From: Gamsiella multidivaricata | Lineage: Eukaryota; Mortierellomycota; Mortierellomycetes; Mortierellales; Mortierellaceae | Length of the DNA stretch: 64,000 nt | Assembly: GCF_025024155.1 (NCBI RefSeq) | Contig: NW_026251806.1 | Coordinates: 1-64,000 of the forward strand | Direction of reading: 5' to 3' | Part shown: piece by piece, positions 34,660 through 46,416 of the stretch | Layout: every line of letters begins with the position of its first letter | Numbering within the stretch: the stretch's first letter is position 1 | Translations under genes and position numbers: made by a program | Notes under the pieces: generated by a model | The model's input: the letters and a program-made list of their open reading frames with translations, nothing else | Database searches by the model: none | What the model was told of the DNA's origin: nothing

Positions 34660-35013
34660 GGCTGTTGAATAAAGATCCGGTTTTGGAAATGTGAAGAGGA
34701 GGTCAGCTGAATGGTCAAGAGGATAGTTAAAGGAGAAGGAGTGAAGGACTGCCGGAGTGAAGGGTTGCCGGAGTGAAGAGTTGCCGGAGTGAAGAGTTGC
34801 CGGAGTGGGCGATTAAAGCCCGGCAAGTACTCGATAGCCTATTACTGAAAGGAGAACCAAAACAAAGAGTGCGTTATGCGGTCACACAGAGCTACTCTGT
34901 GGGGAGATTATTTTTTTTTTCTTGCAGCGGCGCGTCGAATCTAAACTCTAGACTCAGATGATCTCCTATGGAACCGGTTTTATTTATCTTTTTGCACCTA
35001 TGTATACTCCGGC
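34660..35013. other. Promoter region of the Myb-repeat gene
   Basis: 354 bp upstream of the Myb-repeat start and downstream of the coiled-coil gene stop (both minus). Contains the 16-bp tandem repeat entered separately and a T-run near 34911-34921. No coding sequence is seen. Confidence 0.45.
34738..34808. repeat. 16-bp direct tandem repeat, about 4.4 copies
   Basis: Unit ggagtgaagrgttgcc repeated at 34738, 34754, 34770 and 34786 with one or two mismatches, then a partial fifth copy. It lies 80-150 bp upstream of the Myb-repeat gene start and could be a cluster of factor sites or a young minisatellite. Confidence 0.9.
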
Positions 35014-38000
35014 TTAAGGAATGTTTACCATCCGGACCTTGAAGTCACAGAACAAAGACCACATCTCTGGATCGTCGTCCTGTGTGGTCTGCTTCGACCG
35101 TATCCTCTCGAACTGGTCCTCGGACAGCAGTGTCTTGTCGCACAGTAGCGTCTCTGCAATGATTCCGTCCTTTGAGATCTTGATATCCGCTTCCAACTGA
35201 GGGATTTTACCTACCACAGGGATGATTCGCTTGGACTTGTTGGCGACTGAAGGTCCCTTCGAAGCCGCACGTGCCTGCTGCGGCTGGCGTTTTTGTGGAC
35301 GGTACGCCGATCGGGCACGAATCCTCTCCTTTGAATCCTTTGTAGCCCGACGGGAGCATGAGGCCTCTGCATCACTATCCTCAGTAGAGGCATAAGTCGC
35401 ATCCAACTCTGCGTTTCTGGTGAGGTTGAGTCGGTATTGCTTCTCTAGTCTCGCGTTCTCTTCATCCAGGTACGCCTTCCGTATCTCCAACCTGGCGGTC
35501 TCTTCGATCAAGTGCGATTTTTTTTCGTCAAGCTCGCGAATCTCAATATGTAAGACTGGTTTGTGGACCTTGAACTCTTCCAGAACTTGACTCAATTGCT
35601 CAGAAGCCTCGACGCATTGACGATATCGTGGAGGAGTCACAACCTCAGTGGAGTCAGAATCACCACCATCACCGTTAGTCTTGGACGGCATGTCGCTTGC
35701 AGGGTCCTTCGCTGTGCCCAAACCGAGACCCTCTATTGAATGCGAAAACGTCAGCACGCGTACCCTGGTTAATCGTAATCTCTTTAAGCGGTGAAACAGC
35801 TTAGAAATTAAACAATATGTTACCTCGATACAGTGTCTCGATGGTTGTTTTGGCTTCTTTCAGCTTACGCTTCTTGACTGCCAGTTTATCCCGAATCTTA
35901 TCTCTCTCTTGCTCGAGAGCGTGTATCTGCTCAGCGTGTCCTTCTTCCTTTTTGGCCGCGTCGGCCTTTAGGGCGTCAATCTCCTTATTCTTCTCCATGA
36001 AATCGTCCAAAAGTTTGGCAGAAGATTCCTCCGTCTCCTTGGATGAGGTCGCTAGCGCCATGTGCTGTTCCTGAAGCTCCGACAATTCTTTCCGGAGCGC
36101 TGCAACATCTTCTGGCTCGGCGGCATTGGCGGGCTCAGCGACAAAGTAAGGCCTCAAGAGATCGTGGAGGTCCTGAGGGAGCGTGCCTCGTTTTGCAGGA
36201 GTTTCGCTAATAGCACTACGATTGGTCGCACTCTCTTCGACAGCGCCGTGATAGCTTGCACTCTCGCCCACATTTGTGCCCGAGGCTGGATCATTGCTCG
36301 AGGGTGTATGTGAAATAGAGTCAGTCTCAACTGAAGAGGCCTGGTCACTAATGACTGAACCTGCGCGTGAAGCTGTGCGGGTTGAAGCAGCATCAATCGT
36401 GGCGTGGCCCGGAGTAAGAACTTCAGCAATTGCTGATGAGGACTCAGTGCCGGCAGATAGTCCTGAAGCATTGACGTCCGAAATTGATCCTGTTGCGCTG
36501 CCGTCGGCGAGGGATAAGCGTCCACAAGCGAGACAACACCCGTCGTAACCAAAGATTGCGTCGCGCAAAAATTCCTCAAACAGCTCTCGGGCACGTTGTC
36601 TAGCGGGGCCAACATCCATGGCAGTGGAGGATTGGCTACTGCTACCACAGCAGTTGGGATTACTGAAAACGCTTGTAGCCCGCGATGCTCCGGCTGGAGC
36701 ACTGTCACCCAGATTTCTTTTGTGCGAAGAACTCTTGACCGAAGAAACATTGTCACTTGTCGAATCGTCCGCTGTCGTTTCCGAGATTTCCTCTGTCGTA
36801 GGTCCAGGGAAACAGCGGCTGCAGTGTCGTTCATCATGCACTGAAAGCTGTCTGTGATGTTTTTCGTGCCACTCCAGGAGTTCCTCACGATGCTTATGTC
36901 GCCACTCGTCAAGGTCCCGCATGTCCTGGTCGTGCTTGTCGTGCCAAGTATCGATTTTGGCTATTTCCGTTATATGCTTCTCATCCCATGCCTGCCAGCC
37001 ATCGTCGTGCTTCTTGTGTAGTTCCTCCAATTTGGTTTCTAGGGCCATTTGATGCGTGAACGTTCTCTCGCTGATATCCTTAACGCCCTCGACCGCTCCT
37101 AGGACACAATTCAAAGTTTTGATAGCCTCCGCAACCTGGGCCTTCAGAAACTGGTCACCTTCGCCAAGCCCAGTAAGCGTATCCTTAAGCGCACAGAGAA
37201 GCCGGCTATCCTGCATCGATCCCTCAAGGAGATTCTTCACATCAATTTGACAATCCGCAACCCGTCTGTCCATTCCGATGGCTGCGTTCCTGATATCTTG
37301 GATGCTTTCCAAGACCTCATTGACCCTGTTCGACTGATGGTAGTTCACGTTCTCAAGTGACTGCATTAGGTTAGGGATCATGCCGATCCGGTCTAGGGCA
37401 GTTTGTCGTTCCTCTGCAGCTCTTGCAGTAGCTTCGACTGCTGCTTGCTTGGCCATCTCATTTTCAACGGTCTGCCCCTCTCCAGCAACCCCATTACTCC
37501 AATCCCTCACAGTATCTCTTGGTGGGAGCGCATCGAGAAGCCTCTGGAACTCGGTATGAAGTTCATCCCTGACAGTAGTCTGATCTCGGGATATACTGCT
37601 CGTGCTCTCATTGACGATCCGTAGGAGCTGTGATAGATTTCTGTTCATCACCTCAAGTTCTTGGGACACACTTGGGACTGAGGCTGTTGTAACCCCCCTG
37701 CTTCTCGTTGGAGTGGTCGGACCAGATGTAGTAGTCTCGGACGCGTCACCAGGAGCCTGAGGATGGTATCCGAATGGAGAGATGGGGGAGGATTCAGCGG
37801 GACTTGAAGGTGATGCTCCGTTTGGGGTACAAGTGGCGGTGGCCTGGGCAGATGTGACATGGTTCGCTCGATTCTCTCGAGGTGGCGGCTCTGGAGCATC
37901 ATTCATATCTTCAGATACCGTAGCTGGTTCTCCTGGCGCAGAAACAGTATCGGCTTCGCACAGAGGACGGCCGGGAGGACAAATCTTGGTGAAAAGCTCG

Positions 38001-39989
38001 CCGTACTTCTCAATCATTGAAGCGATGTCGGCCTGCAGGTTCTCGATCCTCTGTGTCAATTTATCGATTGCAGGATTAAGAGTATGGTGCTCCGCAGCCG
38101 CGTCCGTGTTTGTTTCAACACTCGTCCACGTATCACCGTTAACATCAACCTCTGCTTCTGCTTCTGGCTTATTTTGAACTTCAGCAACTGCCTCGTCAGT
38201 CACAGGATCAGGCAGCAGTTTGGGTCCTGGAACGCCCAACGCTCGTGTTGTTGGAGCATTCCATGATCTCGAGCCCTCGGCCGGTTCGTCTGGTTGAGGC
38301 TCGATCTCTGTCAACGCCGCATTACCGCCTACCTGGCTTGCGGTGGAGGAATCCGGATAATCCTTCGTCGTCTCAGAGGTCTCATCCGATGACTTCAGCC
38401 GGCTTAGGATCGTTTCAGGAAGGCTAGTAAGGATTTCCATGATCTCAGCTCGCAACACAGCCAGGTCATTGGAAAACTGGGCTCGCTGTTCCGGCTCAAT
38501 CTTGGTCTGGTTCTTAATGTCCTCAAGAGCCTGGTAGATACGAGTATCGACATTTTCGGTGCGCTTGTAGATCAAGTACATGTATTCTATAGACATTGCA
38601 AAGTATATGGTCAGTAGCGCGTAAAGGACTCTATTCGTTTTCCTTGGAGTAGCGTACACTACTTACTCAGGTACACTTGTAACGACAGCTTATGAGATCG
38701 TCTCCACTCATGAAACTCCGCATCCATGTTCTTGAAACTCGAGTCTAGCGTCCTGAGCTGGCTGTCCATGCAGGTCAGACCATCACCATTCGACCGCATC
38801 ATATCGAGGACACTGTCTTGCCATCTTTGCTGCTCTGCTTGGTGTTTCTGAACCTGATTGTCGTCCTCGGTACTTGTCGAAATATCAATCGCCCGAGGAA
38901 AGACTGCGTCTCTGTTCTTATCCAGAGCTTGAATTAGCTCCTCTATTTTTGAGTGCGTTCCCTTCAGAGTGTCTGGGAATGTCAGCAACTCGTCTCGCAT
39001 TGCAATCATCCGCGCAAGTGCCTCTGATTCCTCGGCGCCATGTCCAGCACTAGCGGATGTTGTCGAGGCAGCAGCGTTGAATTCATCTCCATCAACGACA
39101 CGTTCGTCCACCAGAGGGACCTGGCCTTCAATGACAACCTTACACAGGGCTCCAACCTGACTCTCGATCGTGGTCAGCTTCTCCAATACGACCGTATCCC
39201 GAAGGGTGGCATCCTGCTCTGCTGCTGCTGCCGCAACATCCATTGGATCTAAGCTGCTGTTGGATCTCTTCTCATCCGAATCTTCGGCGGCACTGCTTCT
39301 AGGTCCGTCCCGCGCTCTACCCTTGCCCTTGTCGCTGCCATAGAGAATCTGCTCGATCTTGTCGAATTTGGGAAGCACTTCAGTTTTGATCTGGGCCTCA
39401 ATGGCGGAAGTCGTCCCGTGAGAGATCTGGGCCGCAATACGACCTTCGCTCCCCTCGAGGGCGATTCTCAGTGCATCGATTTTGTCGAGGGACTCTTTGC
39501 GGGTGATATCGATGGAATCTTGAACCAGGGCATCGAGTGCTTGCAACTTACAGTCGAGTGTGGTGGCAATCACGCTTCGGTTTGTATAAAAAAAAAACAA
39601 AAAAAAAAAGGGCGTTAGGTTGAAAACCACAAGGCGAAGCTCCTTATTGCAGTACCAGAAACTCACAGGCAGACGTTCTTTACTTACGCAGTGATCACCT
39701 CAGGTGTGAGGTGTCCGTCCGTGGACCGGAATACATGGGTCTTGACAGTACCGGAGTGGTGGTGCTCGACCACGACGTGGGTCGAAGTGTCGACCTCGCC
39801 AGTTGAAGTCGATTCTGCAGTTTCTGAAGCTGCAGTGGTTGTTGCTATAGGGGTAGACATAGGAGAAGCATGGGTAGAGGTAGATGCTGGTACTGTTCCG
39901 TCTCCACTGCTTGCAGCGGATGCTGCTGCGGACGCCGCCCTGGAGGGTCTGTAGCTATATGATGAGGCGGCGCCTTTACGACCTGACAT
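35014..39989 (-). CDS. Large coiled-coil protein of unknown function
   Basis: Predicted 1563 aa. Exons (complement): 39989-39688, 39574-38667, 38586-35824, 35732-35014; sum 4692 nt, in frame. Not recognised. Visible parts: a Ser/Ala-rich start; an N-terminal region (TSTHVVVEHHHSGTVKTHVF, then LDCKLQALDALVQD); long alpha-helical, coiled-coil-prone segments with Ser/Thr-rich acidic linkers; a W-x2-KH repeat block (36810-37010; WDEKH, WHDKH, WRHKH, WHEKH) ending in HCSRCF; a second Cys pair CCLACG (about 36515); a strong coiled coil late in exon 3 (EQERDKIRDKLAVKKRKLKE); a basic region and a final segment LCDKTLLSEDQFERIRSK. There is no signal peptide or membrane segment. Scaffold or cytoskeletal roles are guesses. 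Exon 2 begins after an aag acceptor preceded by a long T tract. Confidence 0.72.
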
Positions 39990-40866
39990 TTCGGCCTGCG
40001 TTTGGTTTTCTCCAACTGTGGTGACAGAAAGGTGAAGGAAGAGAATGAAAGAAAAATCTTGATAAGAGATAAAAGAGAATGTCAGTGACGATGGCAAGGA
40101 ATGTGGGATGTGGCTGTGGTGGTGGCGAGAGAGAGAGAGAGAGAGAGAGAGAAAGAAGTGCAGGCGCGGGAGGGTCGTTATTTAAAAGAACAGTGTAGTT
40201 AATGACCTTTTTTTCTGTAGCAACGGCTTGACGACGACCGCGATGCTTTTATAGTCGATTCTTTGCGATACGAACAGACGAAGCCGTTTAAAGAGGAAGA
40301 TGGCTTTTCATTATACATATTCCCCAAACAATAGACAAAACGAGAAGGCAGCTTTGAGGAAGGGGATTCATTCAAAGACACGGCACACAGAGGAAATTGC
40401 ACGGTAGGAACGTGTGTATGTGTGTGTGTGTGTGGGTATCCACACCCTTTTTTGGTGCTTTATCTGACGCGATGTTACCCTGGCGCGTTTCCAACAGGAG
40501 TACATACCCTTTCTATTCTTATCGTTGCTGTTCCGCAGTCTGTTCAGTTGCCTGGCCCAAGTGAGGCAGGCAGGTTACCCAGCGGGTCTTTTGCTCCCCT
40601 CCCCTCTTCCTCTTTGAAAATATAAAGACCGCTGTGTCGATCGCTCTTTGTATAGAATAGGTGGAAAGACAGCGGATACATAAGCTGCACTCAAACGGCC
40701 AATGTTTTCCTTGACAACAATAGGGGCAGTAAGTGTAGTAACGCTAACGGTATCATCGCTTTAGGGTTTTTTAATCGCGTGATCCTTCTTCTCCAGCTTC
40801 TCTTGGCACTTACTCCTTCAGTTAATACCTCATTGCTCCAACCACAACCTTCCTCATCCCTTCACC
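39990..40866. promoter_or_regulatory. Divergent promoter, coiled-coil gene (-) and PLDc_N gene (+)
   Basis: 877 bp between divergent starts. It contains a (GA)13 microsatellite (40127-40153), a TG-rich stretch (about 40411-40433), TATAAAG at 40621-40627 and TTAGGGTTTTTT at 40761-40772, about 100 bp before the rightward ATG. No additional gene is seen. Confidence 0.5.
40127..40153. repeat. (GA)n microsatellite
   Basis: Perfect dinucleotide run of about 13 units in the divergent promoter region, about 140 bp upstream of the coiled-coil gene start. GA/CT runs in fungal promoters can be nucleosome-depleted GAGA-type elements. Confidence 0.85.
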
Positions 40867-41559
40867 ATGCACCCAGCAACATACACCGGCGGCTTCTTCG
40901 GCCTGGTAAGTTCCATTCCAACTTCGATTACCTTGGACTCAGTAGAAGGAAAAGAGTTCTCATGCTCACCAAACTCTTTTGCAACTGCTCTGCTACTACC
41001 TCGTCATTTGTAGATCGTCCTCATCCTTGACCTCATTGCCATTTTCGAGGTCCTCAACTCAACCCGTTCAATCACCTCCAAGCTGCTCTGTAAGCACCGC
41101 CTGCAGGAATATCTCATACTCAGCATTGACATGTCGCGTACAACTACAGATGAAGCTGACCACTTCATCTCTATCTACCGTTGATGACATATATAGGGGC
41201 GCTTCTTATCTTCTTGTTCCCCGTCTTTGGACTCATCATTTACTTGTAAGTGTGCATGCACCTTTCCACTGGGCTATCTGTTAATCTGTTACATACTCGT
41301 ATTGGTATCGATGGACTTTCGACTACGCCGCTATCTCCCGCGCATTTTTTTTTTCAAAGCGAGTGAAAAAAAGCGGCATGGGAATCTTTGTGTTCCAATC
41401 CCATTACTCCATTACTCGACACAAATACAAACAGCCGACGGTAAATGTAATCTAACCCTACAATCTTTCATTCTTTCAAAACACACTTTTTTTTTTTATT
41501 TCTACAGCTTGTTTGGAGAGCGTGAACAGCACAATGGCGGCTACGAATCCATCGCCTAA
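40867..41559 (+). CDS. Small two-helix membrane protein, PLDc_N-like
   Basis: 71-aa protein from four small exons: 40867-40905, 41014-41089, 41197-41245, 41508-41559 (216 nt, in frame). The product runs MHPATYTGGFFGLIVLIL, then DLIAIFEVLNSTRSITSKLL, then WALLIFLFPVFGLIIYF, then LFGEREQHNGGYESIA. Two hydrophobic helices joined by a short polar loop, with Trp-Ala/Gly-Leu-x-Phe-P-x-x-G in the second helix, match the 'phospholipase D/cardiolipin synthase N-terminal' membrane module (PLDc_N) found alone in many small proteins. No catalytic HKD domain follows, so no enzymatic activity is implied. The last intron (262 nt) contains T-runs. Function unknown. Confidence 0.8.
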
Positions 41560-41695
41560 GAATCCGGTCCTGATGCAAGGATAAAGACAATCGTTTCAGT
41601 GAAACCCACATCCCGGGCAGGGTTTCTGAAATGCAAACGGATTTTTTTTTTTTTAAAAAAGGCGAGATCGGGTGTCATTGCAAGTAGAATGTAAT

Positions 41696-41701
41696 AATAA
41701 A
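41696..41701 (+). terminator. Polyadenylation signal of PLDc_N gene
   Basis: AATAAA about 137 nt after the stop codon, just before the convergent 3' end of the tectonin gene (stop at 41806). Confidence 0.45.
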
Positions 41702-41805
41702 TTCGGAATTACACTGTAAACGAATCAGCTGTTGACTAGGTCCAAATGTCTTGATGTTATTTTTTCTACACATGATGTTTACAACGATTACTATTTGAGT
41801 ACATG

Positions 41806-44800
41806 TCAGAGAATAGTGCAACATTTGGACTTGGGCACCTCAACATCGTGTTGCGCAACCCGAGGATCACTTGTTGTTGGGGTGCCGATCCATCGTCCTT
41901 GGTCATCCTCACCCTGGATCCTACTCTGGGTCGCACTAAGACCGGCTTGAGAAGGCTGCTGGCGAACACCATCCGTCACAGTGTAGCCCTGCACGGCAGT
42001 TGGGTCGCCACCATCCGAAAAAGACTCCAGCTGCTGCCCGGTTCCCGTTGTGCTCATACGCTTCTTTCGCGCCTCTTCTGTGTTCCGAGCTGCATAAGTC
42101 GAGTCCAAATAGCTCTGCAAGTGCGAAGATGAATATGAAGGGCGAGACTGTATTTCCTCGTTGTTGTTGTTGTTGTTGTTGTTAGTGTTCTGAGAATGGT
42201 TCGAAGACAGCGGGACGCGTCTTTTGTGCAGTTTGTGCATCTCCAGATTGGAGGATGCGTTGGGAACGGCCGCTGAGGTCGTGTAGGCCGCGGGAGCTCC
42301 GTAAGGACTTCTGGCCTGAGAAGAATGGCAAGCAGAATAGTATCCGGGTTCGCGCTCCTCGCCTGATAAACTTTCCTTGTCACCTTGGTTATTGCGATCC
42401 TTAAGGTCGTTGAAAGGGATGCTGGGAGGTAGAGTGTTTGGACCGCTGTTTAATCGTGTCAACCGCAGAAACTCTTGTTGCTGAAGCATCAAAACTTCTG
42501 AAGCGTCGCTGGGTCGATGCGGCAGCAAAACCGACGCTGGCTCCTGACCTCGATCCTCTTGCCATTCGCTCTCGAGCTCCTCCTTATCTCCAGAAATGGA
42601 TCCGATGCCTACTGCGGGGATCTTCGCTGTTTGGTAATGTCGTCGATCTGGTGATAGCACCTGCCGAGCCTGAACTGCAGTATCCGAGCTATGGACGGTT
42701 GTGTAGGAAGATCTGGGATCCGGGAACGGCGGTAGAGGGAAATGAATGTCGATGTTGTTATGAGGGTACGCCGCGCTATATTCCCTTTTATCCTGGTTCA
42801 TGTCCAGTCGATCCCTTCCTCCCCATTCTCCTACCCCTTGTCCACCCAGCTTATCTTGGTGAAGAACATCATAGCTTGTGGACCCTTGAACGGGTACTCG
42901 AGTCGTATTCACATACTCGGTCGCATTCTCCATTCGTACATCTGTATCACCAGCCTCTATCCACTCGGTCTTGTCAGACGGGAGCGCGCCATTGCCACGG
43001 AGGAGATTGAGTGGTTTGGTGAGCGATCCCGATGGTTCCTCATAATTTGGGGATGTGATTTTCTGCGTTTCAGAGTTAATCATACGTCTATGGATATCGT
43101 AGTCTATACGAGCATTATCGCTGTCGAACAATTCCTCTTTAGAAGCGACCACATTGCCACCATCATTAGCATCCCACAGTCCGCTTGAATCCACATGAGA
43201 TGGCTCGGAACCGACTTCCTGGCCTAGGGGTTGAGGGGCGTTCTCGAAGAACCCAGGTTGATCCTCAGTACCCAGTTCCTCTTTGCCCCCACTTTGCTCA
43301 TTGCATCTATCTCCTCTGTTGTTATGCCATTGTTCCACAGACTGTCTGGATCCACAGGATGAATTCGCTGATAGAGGCAGATAGTCCAGGGGTGAACGTA
43401 GAGAGCCGTCTGACTTTCTCTGTGAGGATACACGCGACATTTCTGGATATGGATTTCCATTAGGCAATAAACTCGCAAGTAGTGATATGTCGTCACTGGC
43501 TCCGGTCGGAGTGATATGCTTGTATGAGAAGTATGAATCTCCTGCACTGCGGCCTATAATAAACCTTGTTATGATCCATTGCTTATAAACATAATATAGC
43601 CAACGTAATCAAACGATACCGGTACATATATAGTATACACGCATACCTGAAGTACTAGTGCCATCACTCCCAAGCATCGTGGTTCGTATTCTGAGCGGTG
43701 TAGTCCTGGTTGAGGGATATCCGTTACCCGTAGGTTTTGGAAAAGCGTTTCCAAGGGCTGTTGGCGCTATACCGGGTCTGTCCCGCGAAGCCTGAGAGAC
43801 GGCCAGCCCTGTCAGCGTCGTAGCAACGCCGATATCTGACGCATAGCTGCTCTTGCTCCGCTGGGATTCAGATCTTGCAAGGTCGTATCGAGAAGAATAA
43901 GAATTGCTGTGGGAGGGCTGTGCCATAAAGCCCACGGGCGCTTGTTCTGTTGCTTTATCTGAAGTCGGAGATCGGTTTCGATTCGGCGATATTGATGACC
44001 CCTTTTCTGATCCAGCCATCTCAAAGAGCTCTCGCGGTGAAGCCATCGGTCTCTTGGACGCCGTCTGAACCCTTGGTGTCGTCAACATGCTTGGCAAGTT
44101 GGGTGCCTGCGGAGATTCGGGTCCAGCCTCGTAGCTTTTATTGTTTCGGGTCAATTGCAGCCCTTGGCTCGAGACCATGCGTGGGGTAACAACCGTGCTC
44201 TGAAGCTGGCATCCAAAGAGATCGCCATCCCTATCGACTCCCAAAACATATCCATCTGTCCCGACGTCAATACTGTTCAACATTGCGCCTCCACCCATGC
44301 AGATCCACTTGTCGTTGCAGAAGCTGTATGCATGACCATTAAGGGCGACCCCAACAATGTAATCCGCCATTGAGAGGCTGCAGCTGGTCATATGAAGCGA
44401 TGTTCCGGGACCGGTGCCTGGGAGGGCAGTCCAGACAGGAGGGTGGGATGATGCTGGATGCTTTTTAAGCCGGAAGACGGTACCAGTATGAGCATCGGTT
44501 GCAAGAACCATGTTATCGGTCCCGACAGAGATATGGGTGAACAATGGTTTGTCATACTCTGCCCCCGACGTGGTGGATGACTCTAGCTGGATAAAACGAT
44601 CCGATGTGCCGTAATAGATAGAGCCGCAACCATCCAGGCCCCAGATCTGTGAGACTGAGGCGACACTGTCAAGATAAAAGGCTGTTAGAGCATCTTTGAA
44701 CGGCAAATGACTTTTTGCTATTTGATTTGAGTATTACCTGACACATTTCCAGAAGTGCCCTAAATCGATCCATATGACATCCTTCTCAAAGTCCTCGTTG

Positions 44801-44980
44801 TTCTGCGGAGTGATCAAGTACCATGTCTTCATTGATTTGTCGAGCCTGACTACTGTCCCATCTGAGGCAGCAGAGACTTGAATCGTTGTCTCTGCGTCCG
44901 AATCAGACTCTGAGAACGGTATGGAGTTTTCGTGACGCAAAGATCGTATAGAGCCATCATTTTGCGGCTCAGGATGCTGC

Positions 44981-45011
<31 letters not shown>

Positions 45012-45318
45012 GGTGCCCAAGGGCTCCTACAGACGGAATGTACAAAGACGGCAAGAGGGACGATATGGCCTTGGTGGCAATCGAGGCGGCCGATGACGAG
45101 ACGTTTCCTGTGTTCGCCAAACTATTGGAGTGTGCGGAGGAAGCTGAGAATTTCGATCCGTTGATGGGCTCAGTGACGGAAACCAGCTGCCATTGTTGGG
45201 TCTTTGCATTGAGTTTACAAAGCTGGAGATCCAGGGTGACGCCCCAGATGTTGTTCTTGTCGGCCACCGAGACGGATTGGAGTCTTCCCGGGATGGGATG
45301 CCACAGCATGGACGACAT
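41806..45318 (-). CDS. Tectonin beta-propeller protein with C-terminal CaaX box
   Basis: Predicted 1115 aa. Exons (complement): 45318-44738, 44665-43647, 43553-41806; sum 3348 nt, in frame. The N-terminal half shows tectonin (TECPR) blades: WHPIPGRLQSVSVADKNNIW with GV following, SVASVSQIWGLDGCGSIYY, FTHISVGTDNMVLATDAHTG, SLSMADYIVGVALNGHAYSF and LNSIDVGTDGYVLGVDRDGD. Tectonin propellers occur in Physarum tectonins, fungal lectins and animal TECPR1/2. The C-terminal half is low complexity, with polyGln near residue 110 and polyAsn late. The protein ends PKSKCCTIL, a CaaX motif (CTIL) with Leu at the last position, which favours geranylgeranylation; a second Cys precedes it. This predicts attachment to the cytosolic face of a membrane. 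No signal peptide. Role in recognition or autophagy is inference from the family. Confidence 0.8.
42161..42183. repeat. AAC repeat coding polyAsn
   Basis: ttgttgttg run on the plus strand; on the minus strand it encodes seven to eight asparagines in the disordered C-terminal half of the tectonin-propeller protein. Confidence 0.8.
44977..45012. repeat. CAA/CAG repeat coding polyGln
   Basis: tgctgttgttg... run on the plus strand; read on the minus strand it encodes about 12 consecutive glutamines in the tectonin-propeller protein, between the first and second blades. Confidence 0.85.
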
Positions 45319-45876
45319 GCGGAAATGGGCCGGTTCGGTGTGGATGTAGGGTAGGGTCCGTCAAGGGGAAGAGGAGCTGCCTCAATCGAAGCTTGGTGGC
45401 GGCAGGGTCCAGTCCAGGAGAGAGGGATGCAGCACGGACACACTGTTTGTGTGACAGAAATGTAAGCAGGCGGGTGTCGCTTCAGATTATTATGCAGTGG
45501 AGGGAGGAGTCCGGGGGGTGCGAGGGAGCGAAGAGGCATTGTAGGCGGGAAAGATGAAGGATGAAGACATAGAGTGTCATCTCTGGGCGGTGTGTACACA
45601 CTGGCAGCTGAATGGTGTCTCAGTCGCAGGTGAGTGTCAGAGCTGCTGTTGCGCGATCTACAGAGCCCTTAAACCGACTATACTGAGATTTGGTGCCAAC
45701 GAGGTTTCTGATGGCGGGAAGTCATAGATAGCGGACGGTAGACAGCCCATTGAACTGGGGACAGCAAGGAGGGGGAGGCTGTGTGAGGGATATCCAGCCA
45801 TGCACGCAAATAGGGGAGTCAGCCTGGGATCAGGGAGGAAGGGGCGCCATGAAAAAGCTGCTGCGGACGGTGTCGC

Positions 45877-45910
<34 letters not shown>

Positions 45911-46416
45911 AGAGTCCTGTGTCGCGTTTTGTTGAGGGATCCAGGTCTGTGCAGAGATGCCTACGTTTCCAGAGGCCAGCAGGGTAGCCACGCTGATAAA
46001 CTGCATATGTATCTGGACCGCGTCTGTGCTATAGGGTTGTTGCACCAGAACTCATTATTATTGTCGTTATTATTGTTGTTGTTGTTGTTGTTGTTGTGCT
46101 CGAGTGGGGTGGGAGCTCAGCCGGTGCGGTGGCCAAGATTGCAGTCGGACCTTCCTGTCTCCCTTCGCCCGAGAACCGCGACATTGCTCACATCCTCAGG
46201 ACAGAGCATCAACTCTATTCGTGCTGACTACTGTACATTTATCGTAAACGAACCATTGCTTCTTCCTCTTCCTTCCTTTCCTCTTTGCCTTTCCCTTTCC
46301 TTCGCACCCCTTGGCTGCCACACCGATCCAAGTCCACACCCACATCCCCTTCGCTCGTTGGAAATAAAGCGCCCCCTCACCTTCTCCCCACACTCACACA
46401 TACGACCGCTCTCGCC
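45319..46416. promoter_or_regulatory. Divergent promoter, tectonin (-) and alpha/beta hydrolase (+)
   Basis: 1.1 kb between divergent starts. It holds an A-run of about 27 nt (45881-45907) and a TTG microsatellite (46071-46096). The region just upstream of the hydrolase ATG is strongly C/T-rich (about 46258-46400), typical of fungal initiator regions. Open frames here are driven by the repeats and show no domains. Confidence 0.5.
46071..46096. repeat. TTG trinucleotide repeat, noncoding
   Basis: About eight ttg units in the divergent promoter between the tectonin and hydrolase genes, next to an attatt-rich stretch. Confidence 0.8.

Noticed and set aside
36154..36912. Minus-strand open frame of 252 codons within the coiled-coil gene
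   Set aside because: It is an alternative frame on the same strand as exon 3 of that gene, which has coiled-coil periodicity and in-frame junctions; this one has neither.
45027..45599. Minus-strand open frame of 190 codons near the tectonin start
   Set aside because: Overlaps exon 1 of the tectonin gene in another frame; Pro/Arg-rich and without domain features.
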